From: Stramenopiles sp. TOSAG23-3
Lineage: Eukaryota; Sar
DNA: 64,000 nt
NCBI GenBank assembly: GCA_900128585.1
Contig: LT642151.1
Span: 1-64,000 of the forward strand
Reading direction: 5' to 3'
Positions 27,501 to 35,079 of the stretch are shown piece by piece. Position 1 is the first letter of the stretch, and every line of letters starts with the position of its first letter. The notes under the pieces are model-generated. The model was not told where the DNA came from, did no database searches, and saw nothing but the letters and a program-made list of their open reading frames with translations. Made by a program: the position numbers and the translations under genes.

Positions 27501-29222
27501 AACCGCCGCATACATGGCTTCGCACGTGGATAAGGCTTCTCTTACTTGCAACTGTTCGCAGCTCTGCTTGGTCTCCGTACCACCGACCGCGGAGGTGCTT
27601 TGTGGCGCATCTCCGATTTTGCACATCTTTTTGAGGCGTACCTGGCTCTCCGAAAGCTGGAGGGCGTTCTCGTTCAGGAACGAAATGTAGCGTTCCAGGG
27701 CCGACTGTGACCTCTGCTTTTTCTTCCCCGCAACGATTTCTTTGAAAAACGAGAGCAGGTCTACTGGCTTGTAACCCCCAACATCGGCGAGGCTTTTGTG
27801 TGACGTTTGAATTTGGAGTTCTTTCCATAGCTCATCGCACCGCATGCGAAACATCCTATTTTGTTCCCGTTCTTTGTTCAAATCGTCCTCCACATGCGCC
27901 AATGCGCCGTGGTGATTCCTTCCCCCGTACAATTCTGCAGCGCCGACCACGTGCAGTTCGGACAGGTGGTTCTTTGTCAATTCCAAATCGTCTGGGCGCA
28001 GGGACCTATCGTACACCCGCTTTTTTCGGCCTTGAATCTCATCGTTTAGCACGGCAGATGTCTTTAGTATGCCCATTTTCCCGCTGGTGGACTGCGCTGG
28101 AAAGCGATCTTGGCGAACGGTCGTCCCCGTCTCGTCGACGGCACTCGAAAGGTGGGACACTGAAGCCGACTCTTTTGTGCGGTCCACCAAAATGCTCCCA
28201 GGGACGGATTCTATCGGGCCGATGGTCGAGTAGAAAGGGTCGTCGATGCGCGTAAACGCCAGCTGCTGCTCTAGCCCGGACACAACCTCCCCGGCCTTGA
28301 CAAGAGCGTGGGCCTTTTTGTCCAACAAAAGGGTCTTGGTCTCGAGCTCCAACGCGACCTTTTCCTCCCGTACCGACAGTCCCGCCAACGTGCCCCGGGC
28401 GGCATTCTTCACCTCGTCCATTTCCTGCGTCACCCTATGGGCGACCTCTTCCGCCAATTGTGACCGCTTTTTCTCCTCGCTCAGTGCCCCCTTCAAGTAG
28501 TCGATCTCGTCGTTTTGAAAGACCCTCCTGGCTTCTTCCTTGTCCTGTATCGTCACGGCGGTGCCGTCGAGGGTATCTAAAAACTGCAATTTGTACACGA
28601 TGAATATCCTGGCGTGAGGCGCCATGACACACGGGTTTCCACGGATGCTCAACGACTGCAGGTTGTTCATCTCCTGCAGCTTCTTTAGCTCTCCTATATT
28701 TTTTATCTTATTCCTGCATATTCTCAAACTGTACAGCCGGGGCAAAGCGGCCCCGAAGGCAGGCGGCAGGCTTTCGATACAGTTCCCGCTCAGGTTCAGG
28801 CGTTCCAAAAATTTCAAACACTCATAGTTTTCAATTCTCTTTATCCTATTGTCGGACAGGTTAAGCTCCTTCAAGCTGGCCAAAGCCGCGAAATTTTCCA
28901 TTCTCTCGACTAGGTTGTCGCTCAAGTCTAACAGCTCTAGGCGTGGGACAAAGCGGAGGTTTTCGATCTTGTAGACCCGCCGGTTGTCTTTCCGGTTGGG
29001 GCGAACGACCAACTCCGTGACACCCCCTAGTGGGCCTCTCACGACGCCAGTCCTTCTTCTAATCAGGGCTTCTGTCATGTATTCGGGAGACGGCCGGCCA
29101 CGTTCAGCAGCATTTTCAGCACTCTCAGCCTTAGCCCCCTCCTCCCCCTTCTTCTTTGTGTTCGTGCGCGCGTATGCACGCCCAAGAGACTCGTCAAACT
29201 CTCGCTGAAGTCGAATCTCCAT
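18561..29222 (-). CDS. Giant LRR/coiled-coil protein, centriolin-like
   Basis: 3553 residues from the first ATG at 29222, in one exon of 10.7 kb. After a charged N-terminus, Y-M-T-E-A-L-I-R-R leads into about five SDS22-type leucine-rich repeats (residues about 80-230), then F-L-D-T-L-D-G and V-T-I-Q-D-K-E-E-A-R. That order closely follows the N-terminus of animal centriolin (CNTRL), a maternal-centriole and midbody protein. The rest is mostly coiled coil. Low-complexity blocks interrupt it: residues about 677-907 and 3087-3220 repeat the pattern G-L-Q-(S/T)-(D/N)...G-T-Q-T-P, about 2787-2920 hold a 67-residue tandem duplication, and about 2637-2668 hold a Cys3His zinc-knuckle-like motif. Length exceeds human centriolin (about 2300). 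A role as a long scaffold at the basal body is inferred; orthology rests on the LRR region. Confidence 0.7.
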   Translation of the reverse strand: MEIRLQREFDESLGRAYARTNTKKKGEEGAKAESAENAAERGRPSPEYMTEALIRRRTGVVRGPLGGVTELVVRPNRKDNRRVYKIENLRFVPRLELLDLSDNLVERMENFAALASLKELNLSDNRIKRIENYECLKFLERLNLSGNCIESLPPAFGAALPRLYSLRICRNKIKNIGELKKLQEMNNLQSLSIRGNPCVMAPHARIFIVYKLQFLDTLDGTAVTIQDKEEARRVFQNDEIDYLKGALSEEKKRSQLAEEVAHRVTQEMDEVKNAARGTLAGLSVREEKVALELETKTLLLDKKAHALVKAGEVVSGLEQQLAFTRIDDPFYSTIGPIESVPGSILVDRTKESASVSHLSSAVDETGTTVRQDRFPAQSTSGKMGILKTSAVLNDEIQGRKKRVYDRSLRPDDLELTKNHLSELHVVGAAELYGGRNHHGALAHVEDDLNKEREQNRMFRMRCDELWKELQIQTSHKSLADVGGYKPVDLLSFFKEIVAGKKKQRSQSALERYISFLNENALQLSESQVRLKKMCKIGDAPQSTSAVGGTETKQSCEQLQVREALSTCEAMYAAVVSELQEAEKTLMEMKWKEENEKALQQKLDDFSVKLDLSIEEKNLALKRAREAEQRSESYLEMLEDVSAMQETADKDSKLKQSQRETCRVSAMSQASPSSVGLQSDLAFFTDLKCAMQNMGTQTPESTPVKKRPSSAGAEITSSILDEDIPMMVRWSSPRSELAGGPLLIDSSAGGDHPIQSMSTPSRVSTHSVGLQSNLKDGQIASIETQTPRRGAAVSKDSSTQSPRARTVSSGVMTTTEDRPITIMGTEDRGVDAIALPKSPSFSIGLQSDLSSGSSSGTQTPPPSRKTHGTQSDLVPESRRSKDDPSTGTQTSSPTTNNSGTQAFVEMESDQLQKTNERLMYENDRVAKMLQRAEMIAADAEARASRAESLARQFQRRKDGGLKEPKRERSETGVTVDEADVFKILENTKAACKNADARAARAELMTETLEKTLISQREDFEEKVAFQKDVISTTQESAASEIIEAEKKHREMERRELVLKTQIEDLKSNILAIDQQREEERKRMQKEIEVFKHQSGRMADDNVAKSELLTKLETTATGLRASNSTLKERLASAEELASCLKAQVASTQDSYQQKLDMATKSVPEEVLKKVREDQEIQEKEMARKLNDLNDRHVHAVILLKETHEQLQLENANKIAALLLELEAVQNQNRNRVDKGTQRSNASTATDAGGERKLEPKRNKYDVIALKAALAASQKELADLRKSANPQATVSTETEAVPETKNNRNEAEVDTLRTALAASRQEAEFFRNQLNEIKEEGESALATKEPVPNFEMQYFQKHVSELQNSLNETNQENGRLRVEAQRNKEELEFCTLENNAFKCTIAELNEKLSKSAYELERIRDRKQTGLSTLDGAPALTNTQLPQEPIGESLDSGNKEVAFRPASTIAQEETPAVADVSNPNTHDEFDSTVLISRIQHLKKALEAAQMDHMNAVTKLSKVESELQSSRSKNETEIAGKNSEIEVYRQKLEDHISKSKEDFENRQKLHEAEKFALVTTNEKRDMARSVAEDRLKEELNAKVLSITELKTSLDELRQIISTLKIENESLGKEKIFIASQNDEEVHGLRAKASNDKLEIHAMRSKYVDKEEELHIMTKSLELANDKILVLKKHLSSLEDKHATQSTAVSSVTEIIQTFEETLDGLRSDLDKERKKRIIAENNLQHASDASEELRRRMQDLKSKMVERGDKELLSRVKALEESNKILAIENAETRAFKSVYENQIKQGKETEKELTKSLLEMNMQFQKLGQENAMLQSKGRGEHVFIQELKNQSLQLLDSTKTHGRILGQLQEGVAELDSAQSKAIEELGDLKDFKQISSTEISAIVKSQKQKIEELQASCDTLVRENMTLSSQVATFEIEQRAAKEDMAIGPVSDAVAKPIENVAAELEERNAEKQAFVSKINSLKSELKSSREDFDRRLEERDNQLQEVVQSFKVNSELMSKTKKENYDTLQQSFAGKQKSFELGLVNLQEKLSASEDALSGEREENKMRIENLQNIKANLQKQLIDREELLNAMTATKEKLQRDVDRCRLDLKASDSRVAELKETCASLEDRVNAATAKLKSARADKEEIQDNLESANAMFAEEVGELNGKVLTLEKAHKLFVRGKSELEARMEQVTLEKIEFQAAFQRLKEDRSSSNEEQKRMCENLKQSFEIAESALAIEKGKNEELESKLERITTTAFTHGTIIENLENKCSNISLQLSESQSLVFKYEGKLSDALVENEKLREARDANEDDIARLQNETVLLQKEKSLLASKNEVDMKAMEKRIVNLQSSDKSMLAEQQLLLLKETHAASALSFKSTIESLESKLEASVKDHKQELAEEESQKRRAEAELESAIREKNDVSTKLAVATDKLKERESELKSAQEGFFEARNTYSMEIDGLKQDIKEIGLAKKESGGLENMVGKSEWDTLNKKMVDLEVKLRQETGEVTKLKAAYNEEKKNVFKLNEELQHLKKYSERAEAKIGALVDSKIIQTTTSSSESKAIQTVPPDIAHAATETTIGTGAEAKLVQATCANECKDTQTARLSQSNAATGTIDFAALLVDSSTMTQPDVPYDDRSERPTRCLGILASGENKGQQCVNSSAAYDNGFCGQHQSQLSKPRSVPALVKMFESKTKATMTPTIETKNTSSTANFSQVDADAEPAQVVSSGTMTTVEKDEVVSKAHIGIIVSTANVSKSTLTESRRGVDAETQADSENSYVERYSAPNARGSALSNTKSVGTSPCFEEGEKAKKKVTDVGTLASCSTVSSSTNTQVRPDVEVGTTASVETVSAAVNTDDILLNTESVGTSPCFEEGGKAEKKVTDVGTLASCSTASSSTNTLARPDVEVGTTASVETVSAAVNTDDILLLSSENLEIVNDQVLDELSAMKIRAMGAEANVSKEIVARKCAEDALKSANERCEAIQQEFFKLQTEHLFENNAVGLCSPVQSDGPTASADGHKEKDSVECAEYETKRLALEERAEAAEEALGEEFQARVGVEERLRQATAHISELEKIAQSSVAAEVVTRYSIDHVSIGTLTDMSLCAVEQVDTGLQTEYNSSDVGTSASLAEFPPTPQEDVGLQTDAALVDAGTSATVTRIKPAERADVGLQTENKSADVGTIANVELSTSSTTTAAAPFNLTADVGVSVTADTNTVSVCTESDASVDGTFADAHKEPHDPPMVISDIDKAASNTQETMIQIQRMASETEKLKSAARKAAASVETKDAYDNEKDAMLKELQFYEGSHEDESITIDRDNVDASVKRESSEGLKHVSAEDAVSAAKRIREHLELLRKADDKIATASASRKELLKLRETERKNEERVRVKDASLLAKQSKPAVHPAQRRHRSKQLKERDQILTPVFSDNKAVGWIINRDNNKWSARSTNSKAHGKGEGEPMVRLHRSGSVEISMQLDSIRRYQESQQSSSREKNRAYVTPAVHRSRAYGKQNSTVGGRPTPTHHLNNENLVNSQSSPYSGQQSVGARAYSLRQRLKKQTAFLRK
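19560..19960 (-). repeat. Degenerate VGLQTD/GTSA protein repeats
   Basis: Within the centriolin-like gene, units of about 20-25 codons repeat the pattern D-V-G-(L-Q-T-x/T-S-A/T-I-A), about nine units in all. They are too diverged in DNA to be recent. A related G-L-Q-S-D...T-Q-T-P set lies at 26500-27190 in the same gene. Confidence 0.7.
20461..20862 (-). repeat. 201-bp tandem duplication in the centriolin-like gene
   Basis: Two head-to-tail units (20662-20862 and 20461-20661), 201 bp or 67 codons each, differ at only a handful of bases. They encode Ser/Thr-rich sequence with the phrase T-D-V-G-T-L-A-S-C. High identity indicates a recent in-frame duplication. Confidence 0.9.
21219..21314 (-). 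other. Cys3His zinc-knuckle-like motif within the centriolin-like protein
   Basis: C-L-G-I-x6-K-G-Q-Q-C, then after about 11 residues G-F-C-G-Q-H. The spacing C...G-x-x-C...F-C-x-x-H matches a short zinc-binding pattern common in endonucleases and other algal and viral proteins (DUF5763-like). Flanking sequence is unstructured linker, so this is a small island module. Confidence 0.5.
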
Positions 29223-30580
29223 CGCCCACCCGCCTTTTTTACCACCCCTCGTACGCTGCGTATGAACAACAAAAGGAGAACTCACTGACAAGGTGACCCC
29301 ACAGTTTTCAATCGAGGTATTGTGTGCACACACCTTTCAAACCCTTGGAAGATGTAAAGAACAAAAAATGGAAATATGTAAAGGGGTTAAAAGTTCTCCA
29401 CACACTTTCACTTGGTTTTAATACAAAAAAATATTATTATTATTATTATATTTATGATATATTTTTTTATTAAAAAAAAAAAAAGAGTAGTTGTTGTTGG
29501 TTTGTTTTTTTCTTCTCTTGAAAATAATATAATAATAATAAAAAAATAAATAATAATAACATAATAATAACAAGGAGGAAGGAGGTAAATATTTTCTTTT
29601 AAATAATATTTTTTTTTTCCTTCTTCTTCTCTTTCTTCTTCTTCTTCTTCTTCTTTCTTCTTCATTTTCAAATCTATTATTTATTTAAAGGAACAAACAC
29701 TATACATATATATACTTAAAGCAATTCCTATTTAAAAAAATCAAATTTTAAAATGGCGCCAACCTCAATCCTAACATAAAAACATAAAACTCTGAAAATC
29801 GATTTATTTATTCCAGTTATGTGGCTTGTATAAAAAATACGATTGATGACCATGATGGGAGTAGATAGGAAACAATCCAGGATAATTTTTTCTATTAAAA
29901 TATGCATGCTGTATATATATATTGATTCAATGACGTAAGTGAGGAGCGATCGTACTTAATTTGTATTCTATTAAATATGAGGTCTGTAGTCCTTCGTTTT
30001 ATTATTAATCCTTTGTATTTTAAATTAGATATTACCTATTGTGGTTCCCAATACGGTAATACCGGTAGAACTGGAAGAATGCATTTTTAGTTATTATTAG
30101 TTATAAAGTAAAGAGAAGTATAAAATATAAGAATTAATAGTCTGTTCTAATATATTATTATTTTGACTACTATATATAGGAATACAATAGAGATATATTA
30201 AATATGGGGACCGCACATTTTTTTTTATTCGTTACTGGTTTGTATACGTTAATACCTGTAATGTAGTAACCATGATGTTCGATTATAATAATTGTTTAGA
30301 TAGAGTTGTTTACCTATACTCGTATAGCTTTTAATAATTAATATTTTTATAAGAGAGAAGACAGACTGGCGGCGGCGAGACATGACATATAGATACATAT
30401 CCATTCACTCATTCCACCGATGGCACATTTGTTTTACATAATCGTTCGAATTCTATTGTGAATCCCATGGGCCTGTGTTTGCATTTGCGGGAACACTTCG
30501 TAGGTATTGTCATTCAAAACACGAAGTTAACGTTTCCACGTTTGAACAACGTAGTTCTGTCCAACCGATCGTATACAATC
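29223..30580. other. Divergent AT-rich spacer
   Basis: This lies between the divergent centriolin-like and coiled-coil genes. It contains ATTATT runs (29430-29570), a pyrimidine tract (about 29609-29663), and nearly featureless AT-rich DNA to 30440. In-frame codons upstream of 30581, including an ATG at 30467, could extend the following gene by 38 residues. No RNA gene is recognised. Confidence 0.6.
29609..29663. repeat. CTT polypyrimidine tract
   Basis: An uninterrupted C/T run made mainly of CTT units, in the divergent promoter region between the genes starting at 29222 and 30581. Confidence 0.85.
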
Positions 30581-31969
30581 ATGGCCCACCGTTCTCGCAA
30601 CAAATCGTTTTACCAAGGATCCAATATAACGGAAGTGCGCGACCAGTACGGCCGCGCACTCATGGGCAGCTCCATAGGGCACGAACAGAAGAATTGGTCC
30701 CCGAACACTTCGCCAACAAAGGCGCTGATACGATTGCCTGAAGACGCTTCCGTGAACCACGCAAAAATTGAGCGGTACCGAAAGTGGAAGAGCGAGCAGG
30801 ACAAACAGTCCCAAAGGCCCGACGACGGGGTGGTGTCCGTGATCGGCACGAACAATGTTATTCTGCGGCGAGAGATAGACGATTTAAAGAAACAAATGAG
30901 GCTGCTTGAAGAAACGAACCGGGGCCAGAGCGACCGTTTGTTGAGAATGACGAAGGCAAATGGGAAATTGGTCACTGAGGTCGAGACTAATAGAAAAGAC
31001 TTGCACCGAATGGCTTCGCTTAAAGATGGAGTGTCCACGCTAATAGAAAAGCACACCGAAACCAGGAACGAAGCAAAGACACTTCGTCGCCAACTAAACT
31101 ACGCGACGACTGAAAAGGTTAAGTTGGAGGAAGAGCACAAGCGAGTTTTGCAAGATTTCGGGGATTTAATGGCAAAGGCAGAAGCAAACCTACAACACAA
31201 TGCGCACTTGGAGGAACAGAATCGTAACCTGAAAGATAGGAATGCCGCCTTGGAAGGCCTGGTGGAAGAACTGCGGACAACTGCCCATGAAAATTTGAGG
31301 TTGGTACTGGAAGGAAAGGCTGAAATAGCAAAGTCTGACGGGGCACTCATGAAAGTCAAGAAAGAAGCCCAAGCCCTGACCAACCTGACAGTGGAACTGT
31401 CTACCAAGCTGCAAACGGCAGGCATCAATTTCAAGCTGTCCGAAGCGAGCGGCAGCACTCTCCAACTAGAACAAATAGAGATGGTGCCCGTCGAAGAGGT
31501 CGAAGAGGACGCAGATACAGTGAGCGTGAGGAGTCTGGGAACGGAAGAAAGCGACAACACGTACACCACAGAACAGATGCAAGTGATGGACACGGACTCG
31601 TCTTCGGTGGTAAGAATGTTAGAAAATCATGTGAATAGCATTCACGATTTTGACAGACGCTTAGGGAGCTTCAAGGCCTCCTCAGGCGCGACACGGCGAA
31701 AGAAAATCCCAGTAGTATCTGGGGAGAAGTTACTGTCATCACTTGGTGCAACCAGAAAACAGCCGAGCAACCGATCGACAGCAAGCCCAAACCTCGAGCA
31801 AGACGAAAAGTTGAGGCGTGAGGTGGAGTCTTTAGAGGTTTTGTTGAAGCACGCGGAGCAGATTCACGAGAGTGGCCACGACGACGAAGTTCGGTTACAA
31901 GAATATAGAGACTTGGCAAAGCAGCACTCAGGGGTAGGCAAGTTTCACGGTTTGGAGTTAGATGATTAA
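30581..31969 (+). CDS. Coiled-coil protein of unknown family
   Basis: 462 residues from the ATG at 30581 (start MAHRSRNKSFYQG); an in-frame ATG at 30467 would add 38 residues that look less protein-like. The first 90 residues are polar and probably disordered. About residues 90-290 are continuous heptad coiled coil (I-D-D-L-K-K-Q-M-R-L-L-E). An acidic, Ser/Thr-rich linker with V-E-E-V-E-E-D-A follows, then a short C-terminal helix. No enzymatic domain or membrane segment is visible. The neighbouring genes encode similar coiled-coil or centriolar candidates, which would fit a cytoskeletal role, but nothing specific supports it. Confidence 0.7.
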   Translation: MAHRSRNKSFYQGSNITEVRDQYGRALMGSSIGHEQKNWSPNTSPTKALIRLPEDASVNHAKIERYRKWKSEQDKQSQRPDDGVVSVIGTNNVILRREIDDLKKQMRLLEETNRGQSDRLLRMTKANGKLVTEVETNRKDLHRMASLKDGVSTLIEKHTETRNEAKTLRRQLNYATTEKVKLEEEHKRVLQDFGDLMAKAEANLQHNAHLEEQNRNLKDRNAALEGLVEELRTTAHENLRLVLEGKAEIAKSDGALMKVKKEAQALTNLTVELSTKLQTAGINFKLSEASGSTLQLEQIEMVPVEEVEEDADTVSVRSLGTEESDNTYTTEQMQVMDTDSSSVVRMLENHVNSIHDFDRRLGSFKASSGATRRKKIPVVSGEKLLSSLGATRKQPSNRSTASPNLEQDEKLRREVESLEVLLKHAEQIHESGHDDEVRLQEYRDLAKQHSGVGKFHGLELDD

Positions 31970-32674
31970 ACATGACCTTTTGATGGGCGTGAGGATTGAG
32001 CACTCTCTGTGTGTTTAATTGGTTTAAAAGAAAAAACCTTATTCAGTTTATCTAAATTATAAATTAAAAAAAAAATAAAACAAGAAAAATTGGCTGTTAT
32101 TTTTATAGTAATTAAAATTAAAGAAAATAACAGCCAATTTTCTTGTTTTTAATATATAATTTGTTTTGAAATTAAAGAAAAAAGAAGGTGTCAGTTCAAG
32201 AACAATATCTCCTCCTATTGCAGATCCTCCCCAAGTTCTGGTCAAGATGTTAAACCACTCAAGGTTAATTTGATGTTAAACCATTCAACGCTGTTCGTCT
32301 GATATGGAACCGACGCCAGACTCCTGAGGACCTTGTCTTGAAAAAAGTTCAGGTGAAGATAGTAGGGTCAACATTTCTTCGTCCGACGGCGAGCTGTCTA
32401 TCTCGGTTGAGGACTATTTTTTTTAAAAAGCTCTTTTAAAGTAAATTTTAATATTTTTATGCGCCATAAAACATTTAAAATACACACTCTCTACGAATGA
32501 ATTGCGAGTAAGAAGCGAAAAGCACGAACTCTATGTACCTCTCTCTCTATAATTTCGAAGAGGTGTCACAGATCCTCTACATAGTATGATATGATACACA
32601 CTCTATCTGCGTCCGTCCCAAAATTTACATGATTTCCAGGCGACCCAGCCTGTGCTTCTTTTCTTTAAGAATTT
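31970..32674. other. Convergent spacer with repeat copy
   Basis: The 3' ends of two coiled-coil genes face each other here. Positions 32078-32250 hold a dispersed repeat copy. The stretch 32250-32400 is less AT-rich, with two similar TTAAACCA(C/T)TCAA phrases (32252 and 32274), but has no usable frame. The remainder is AT-rich. Confidence 0.6.
32078..32250 (+). repeat. Dispersed AACAGCCAATTTTCTTG-family repeat, copy B
   Basis: Arms at 32081-32100 and 32127-32145 are inverted copies of ATAACAGCCAATTTTCTTG (one extra A in the left arm), enclosing 26 bases. Downstream, 32187-32248 is a block beginning GGTGTCAGTTCAAGAACAA and ending CTGGTCAAGAT. Its inverted copy lies at 34897-34958 with three mismatches over 62 bases. 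Confidence 0.85.
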
Positions 32675-34429
32675 TTACACGAGACGAAATTTCCGTTTTT
32701 TGGAAGGACGAATATTAAGAATGTTGGGTTCAGCATCCTTGCACTCTCTATCATTCGCCCCTGATGGCTTCGTGAGCAACGTTTGCATGTGAACATTTTT
32801 CTTGGGGTGTGTCGTTTCCATTTCAGCGATTTTTCTCGCCAATTTCACATTCTGGGTTGGGGTTAACCCAATCGTTTCAAGAAAGGACCTTAGCTCATTC
32901 GAATACTCCAAAATCTGTTTTTGCTTTTTTGCCAATGCTTTATCCTTGGCAGCCAAGGAATTGTCCATCTCTGTTTGGATTTTTTTCTTGGATTCAAGTT
33001 CCTCCCGGAGCCTATGAGCGAAGCTGGAATTTTCGCTCTCAACTTTCTCCAAACGCTTCTCCAAAACGGCCTTATCCTCTCTTAAATCGTCCAGTAGGTC
33101 CTCAAGAGCGGCCTTTGAGTTTTCCATGTCACTTATAATTTTTTTCTTGGACGTTAATTGAAACATACACGCCGAAACATCCTGCTTGTACCTGTCATTT
33201 TCGATTTGTGCACTGTTTAGTTCGGTCCGCATCTTTTGCACATCTTGGCTTATATTTTTCTTTTCGTGAAGAAGTTGGCTTTCCAACTCTTCAATGCGCC
33301 CTTTGAGTGTTTTAATCGTTCTTCTACTATTTCGCCTTTCTATGGAGCTCGACGATGACAGCTCCTTCGCCTCCTTTTTAAACTTTGAAGACATTTGTTC
33401 AAGATCTTTTTTACTCTTTTTCACACTCTGTTTGCTTGAGGATAACTGCAATTGGAGCGTCTCCAAACGCTTGTATAAGTATTCATTTTTCTTATCTAAG
33501 GTTTCTTGACTTTGATTCTGGAGCAACAACATTTTTCGTTCGATCTCCACCTGGCTCAATAAGTCTGCAATGCGCTGATTTTTCCTTCCGATTGTTTTCA
33601 AATTATTATGTTTGGCTTTAGTCAATTCCTCGTTTTTTCCTTGGAGTACGCTCAGCATTTTCAGTTGGGTTTCTACATTTTTTTGCTCCTTTAGCTGCTT
33701 TGAGAGGATTTTGGCTTCTTCCTTCAGCTGGCTGATTCGTTTCTTTGACTTTGCCTCGTCCGTTTGAAGCCTTTTGACGGCATCACGTTCTATTCTGAGC
33801 TTCGCTACGTTTTTTCCCGCTGCTATTTTAAGATTATGAATGGCTCTTTTCAATTCCTCGTTTTTGTTCCTTGTTACGTGTTTCTGGTCGGTTCGTTCCT
33901 TTGACTTTGCCTCGTCCGCTTGAAACCTTTTGACGGCATCATCACGTTCTATTCTCAGCTTCGCTAATAAGTCTTCTACGCGCTGTCTTTTCCTTCTAAT
34001 TGTTTGTTCATGATTACAAATAGCTCTTTTTAGTTCCTCATTTTTTCTTTTTTCCTGTTCGCTCAAGTCTTGGAAGAACCGAGACTGAGCCTTCATACTC
34101 GACGCATACGCCTCTTTCACATTCAACCTATCTTTTGCTTTTTCTAGTTGCATTGAGAAGAGAATGCTTTCGCAATTCAACTCGTTTATTCGTTCCTTTG
34201 ACTTTGCCTCGTCCGCTTGAAGCTTTTTGACGGCGTCCCTTTCTTTCCCCAACTTTACCACCAAAAGTTTCTTCTCTTCTACTTCAATTTCTAACCGGCG
34301 CTCTGCGCTCTCTAAAAGCTCTGACAAAACTTTCGCTTCATCGTCAGAATTTCTGGAAATACGCCTGGGAGGAGCAATTGCCCTTTTCCGACTGCTTTGT
34401 TTTGGCCGTTCACAGGCGTGCTCGGCCAT
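32675..34429 (-). CDS. Coiled-coil protein with internal repeats
   Basis: 584 residues from an ATG (MAEHACERPKQ). After a basic, disordered first 30 residues, nearly the whole chain is coiled coil rich in Lys, Glu and Leu. The phrase A-V-K-(K/R)-x-Q-(A/T)-D-E-A-K-S-K-(E/K)-R occurs three times (around residues 70, 170 and 225) with matching DNA at 34195-34235, 33895-33960 and 33735-33800. That indicates duplication of a segment within the gene. The C-terminus is short and basic (R-P-S-K-K-R-K-F-R). No globular domain is visible. It could be a cytoskeletal or centrosomal rod protein. Dispersed repeat copies flank it on both sides in opposite orientation. Confidence 0.7.
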   Translation of the reverse strand: MAEHACERPKQSSRKRAIAPPRRISRNSDDEAKVLSELLESAERRLEIEVEEKKLLVVKLGKERDAVKKLQADEAKSKERINELNCESILFSMQLEKAKDRLNVKEAYASSMKAQSRFFQDLSEQEKRKNEELKRAICNHEQTIRRKRQRVEDLLAKLRIERDDAVKRFQADEAKSKERTDQKHVTRNKNEELKRAIHNLKIAAGKNVAKLRIERDAVKRLQTDEAKSKKRISQLKEEAKILSKQLKEQKNVETQLKMLSVLQGKNEELTKAKHNNLKTIGRKNQRIADLLSQVEIERKMLLLQNQSQETLDKKNEYLYKRLETLQLQLSSSKQSVKKSKKDLEQMSSKFKKEAKELSSSSSIERRNSRRTIKTLKGRIEELESQLLHEKKNISQDVQKMRTELNSAQIENDRYKQDVSACMFQLTSKKKIISDMENSKAALEDLLDDLREDKAVLEKRLEKVESENSSFAHRLREELESKKKIQTEMDNSLAAKDKALAKKQKQILEYSNELRSFLETIGLTPTQNVKLARKIAEMETTHPKKNVHMQTLLTKPSGANDRECKDAEPNILNIRPSKKRKFRLV

Positions 34430-35079
34430 TTGAGGGCTTATATTTGAGGTGTTCCCTTGTTGTAACCAGGTTTTTGTAAAGAAAAAATACTTTATCGCAA
34501 AGAGATAAATAAACTATGGTCGTTCCTTTACGGTATTGTTCAAAGGACTATATATTCGTCCGTTCGATTGAACACTCACACAATGATGTACTTTCCCATT
34601 TCAAAAAATACAATCTCGAAATCCGATTATAATATAATTAAAATGATGCCCCCTTCGCTTCTTCTTTTTTGTTTTTTGTTTTTTTGTTGTTGTTGTGTTG
34701 AGAAGATGAGAATATTATAATAGTTATAATATTATTATTATTTATTGCGTCTCTCGTTGTTGTGTATTACATATATTAATAATATTAATATTAAGACTCT
34801 TCTACTATCTTACGTAATAATCCTAACTTGATTTTTTAATTTTGTTTCGTTGATTGTCGAATGCCACACGCTTTTCGGAGCTGCTTTGCATGGTGAATCT
34901 TGACCAGAACTTGGGGAGGATCTGCAAAAGGAAGAGATGTTGTTCTTGAACTGACACCTTCTTTTTTCTTTTTTATATAATTTGTTTTTTAATTCTTCGC
35001 TATAAAATAACAGCCAAGAACATACTATAAAATTTGTTTTTTCAAAATAACAGCCAATTTTCTTGTTTTTAATATAATT
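34430..35079. other. Spacer with inverted repeat copy
   Basis: Upstream DNA of the coiled-coil gene, then AT-rich sequence with TTGTTG runs (34660-34700), then repeat copy C (34897-35075), which reaches the 3' end of the transporter gene. No gene is seen. Confidence 0.6.
34897..35075 (-). repeat. Dispersed AACAGCCAATTTTCTTG-family repeat, copy C
   Basis: 34897-34958 is the inverted counterpart of 32187-32248. Further on are a partial ATAACAGCC at about 35007 and a full core ATAACAGCCAATTTTCTTG at 35048-35066, ending five bases before the transporter stop codon. Confidence 0.85.

Noticed and set aside
29408-29671. Minus-strand frame rich in Lys, Glu and Ile
   Set aside because: It reads through poly-A/T, ATTATT and CTT simple repeats; not a gene.
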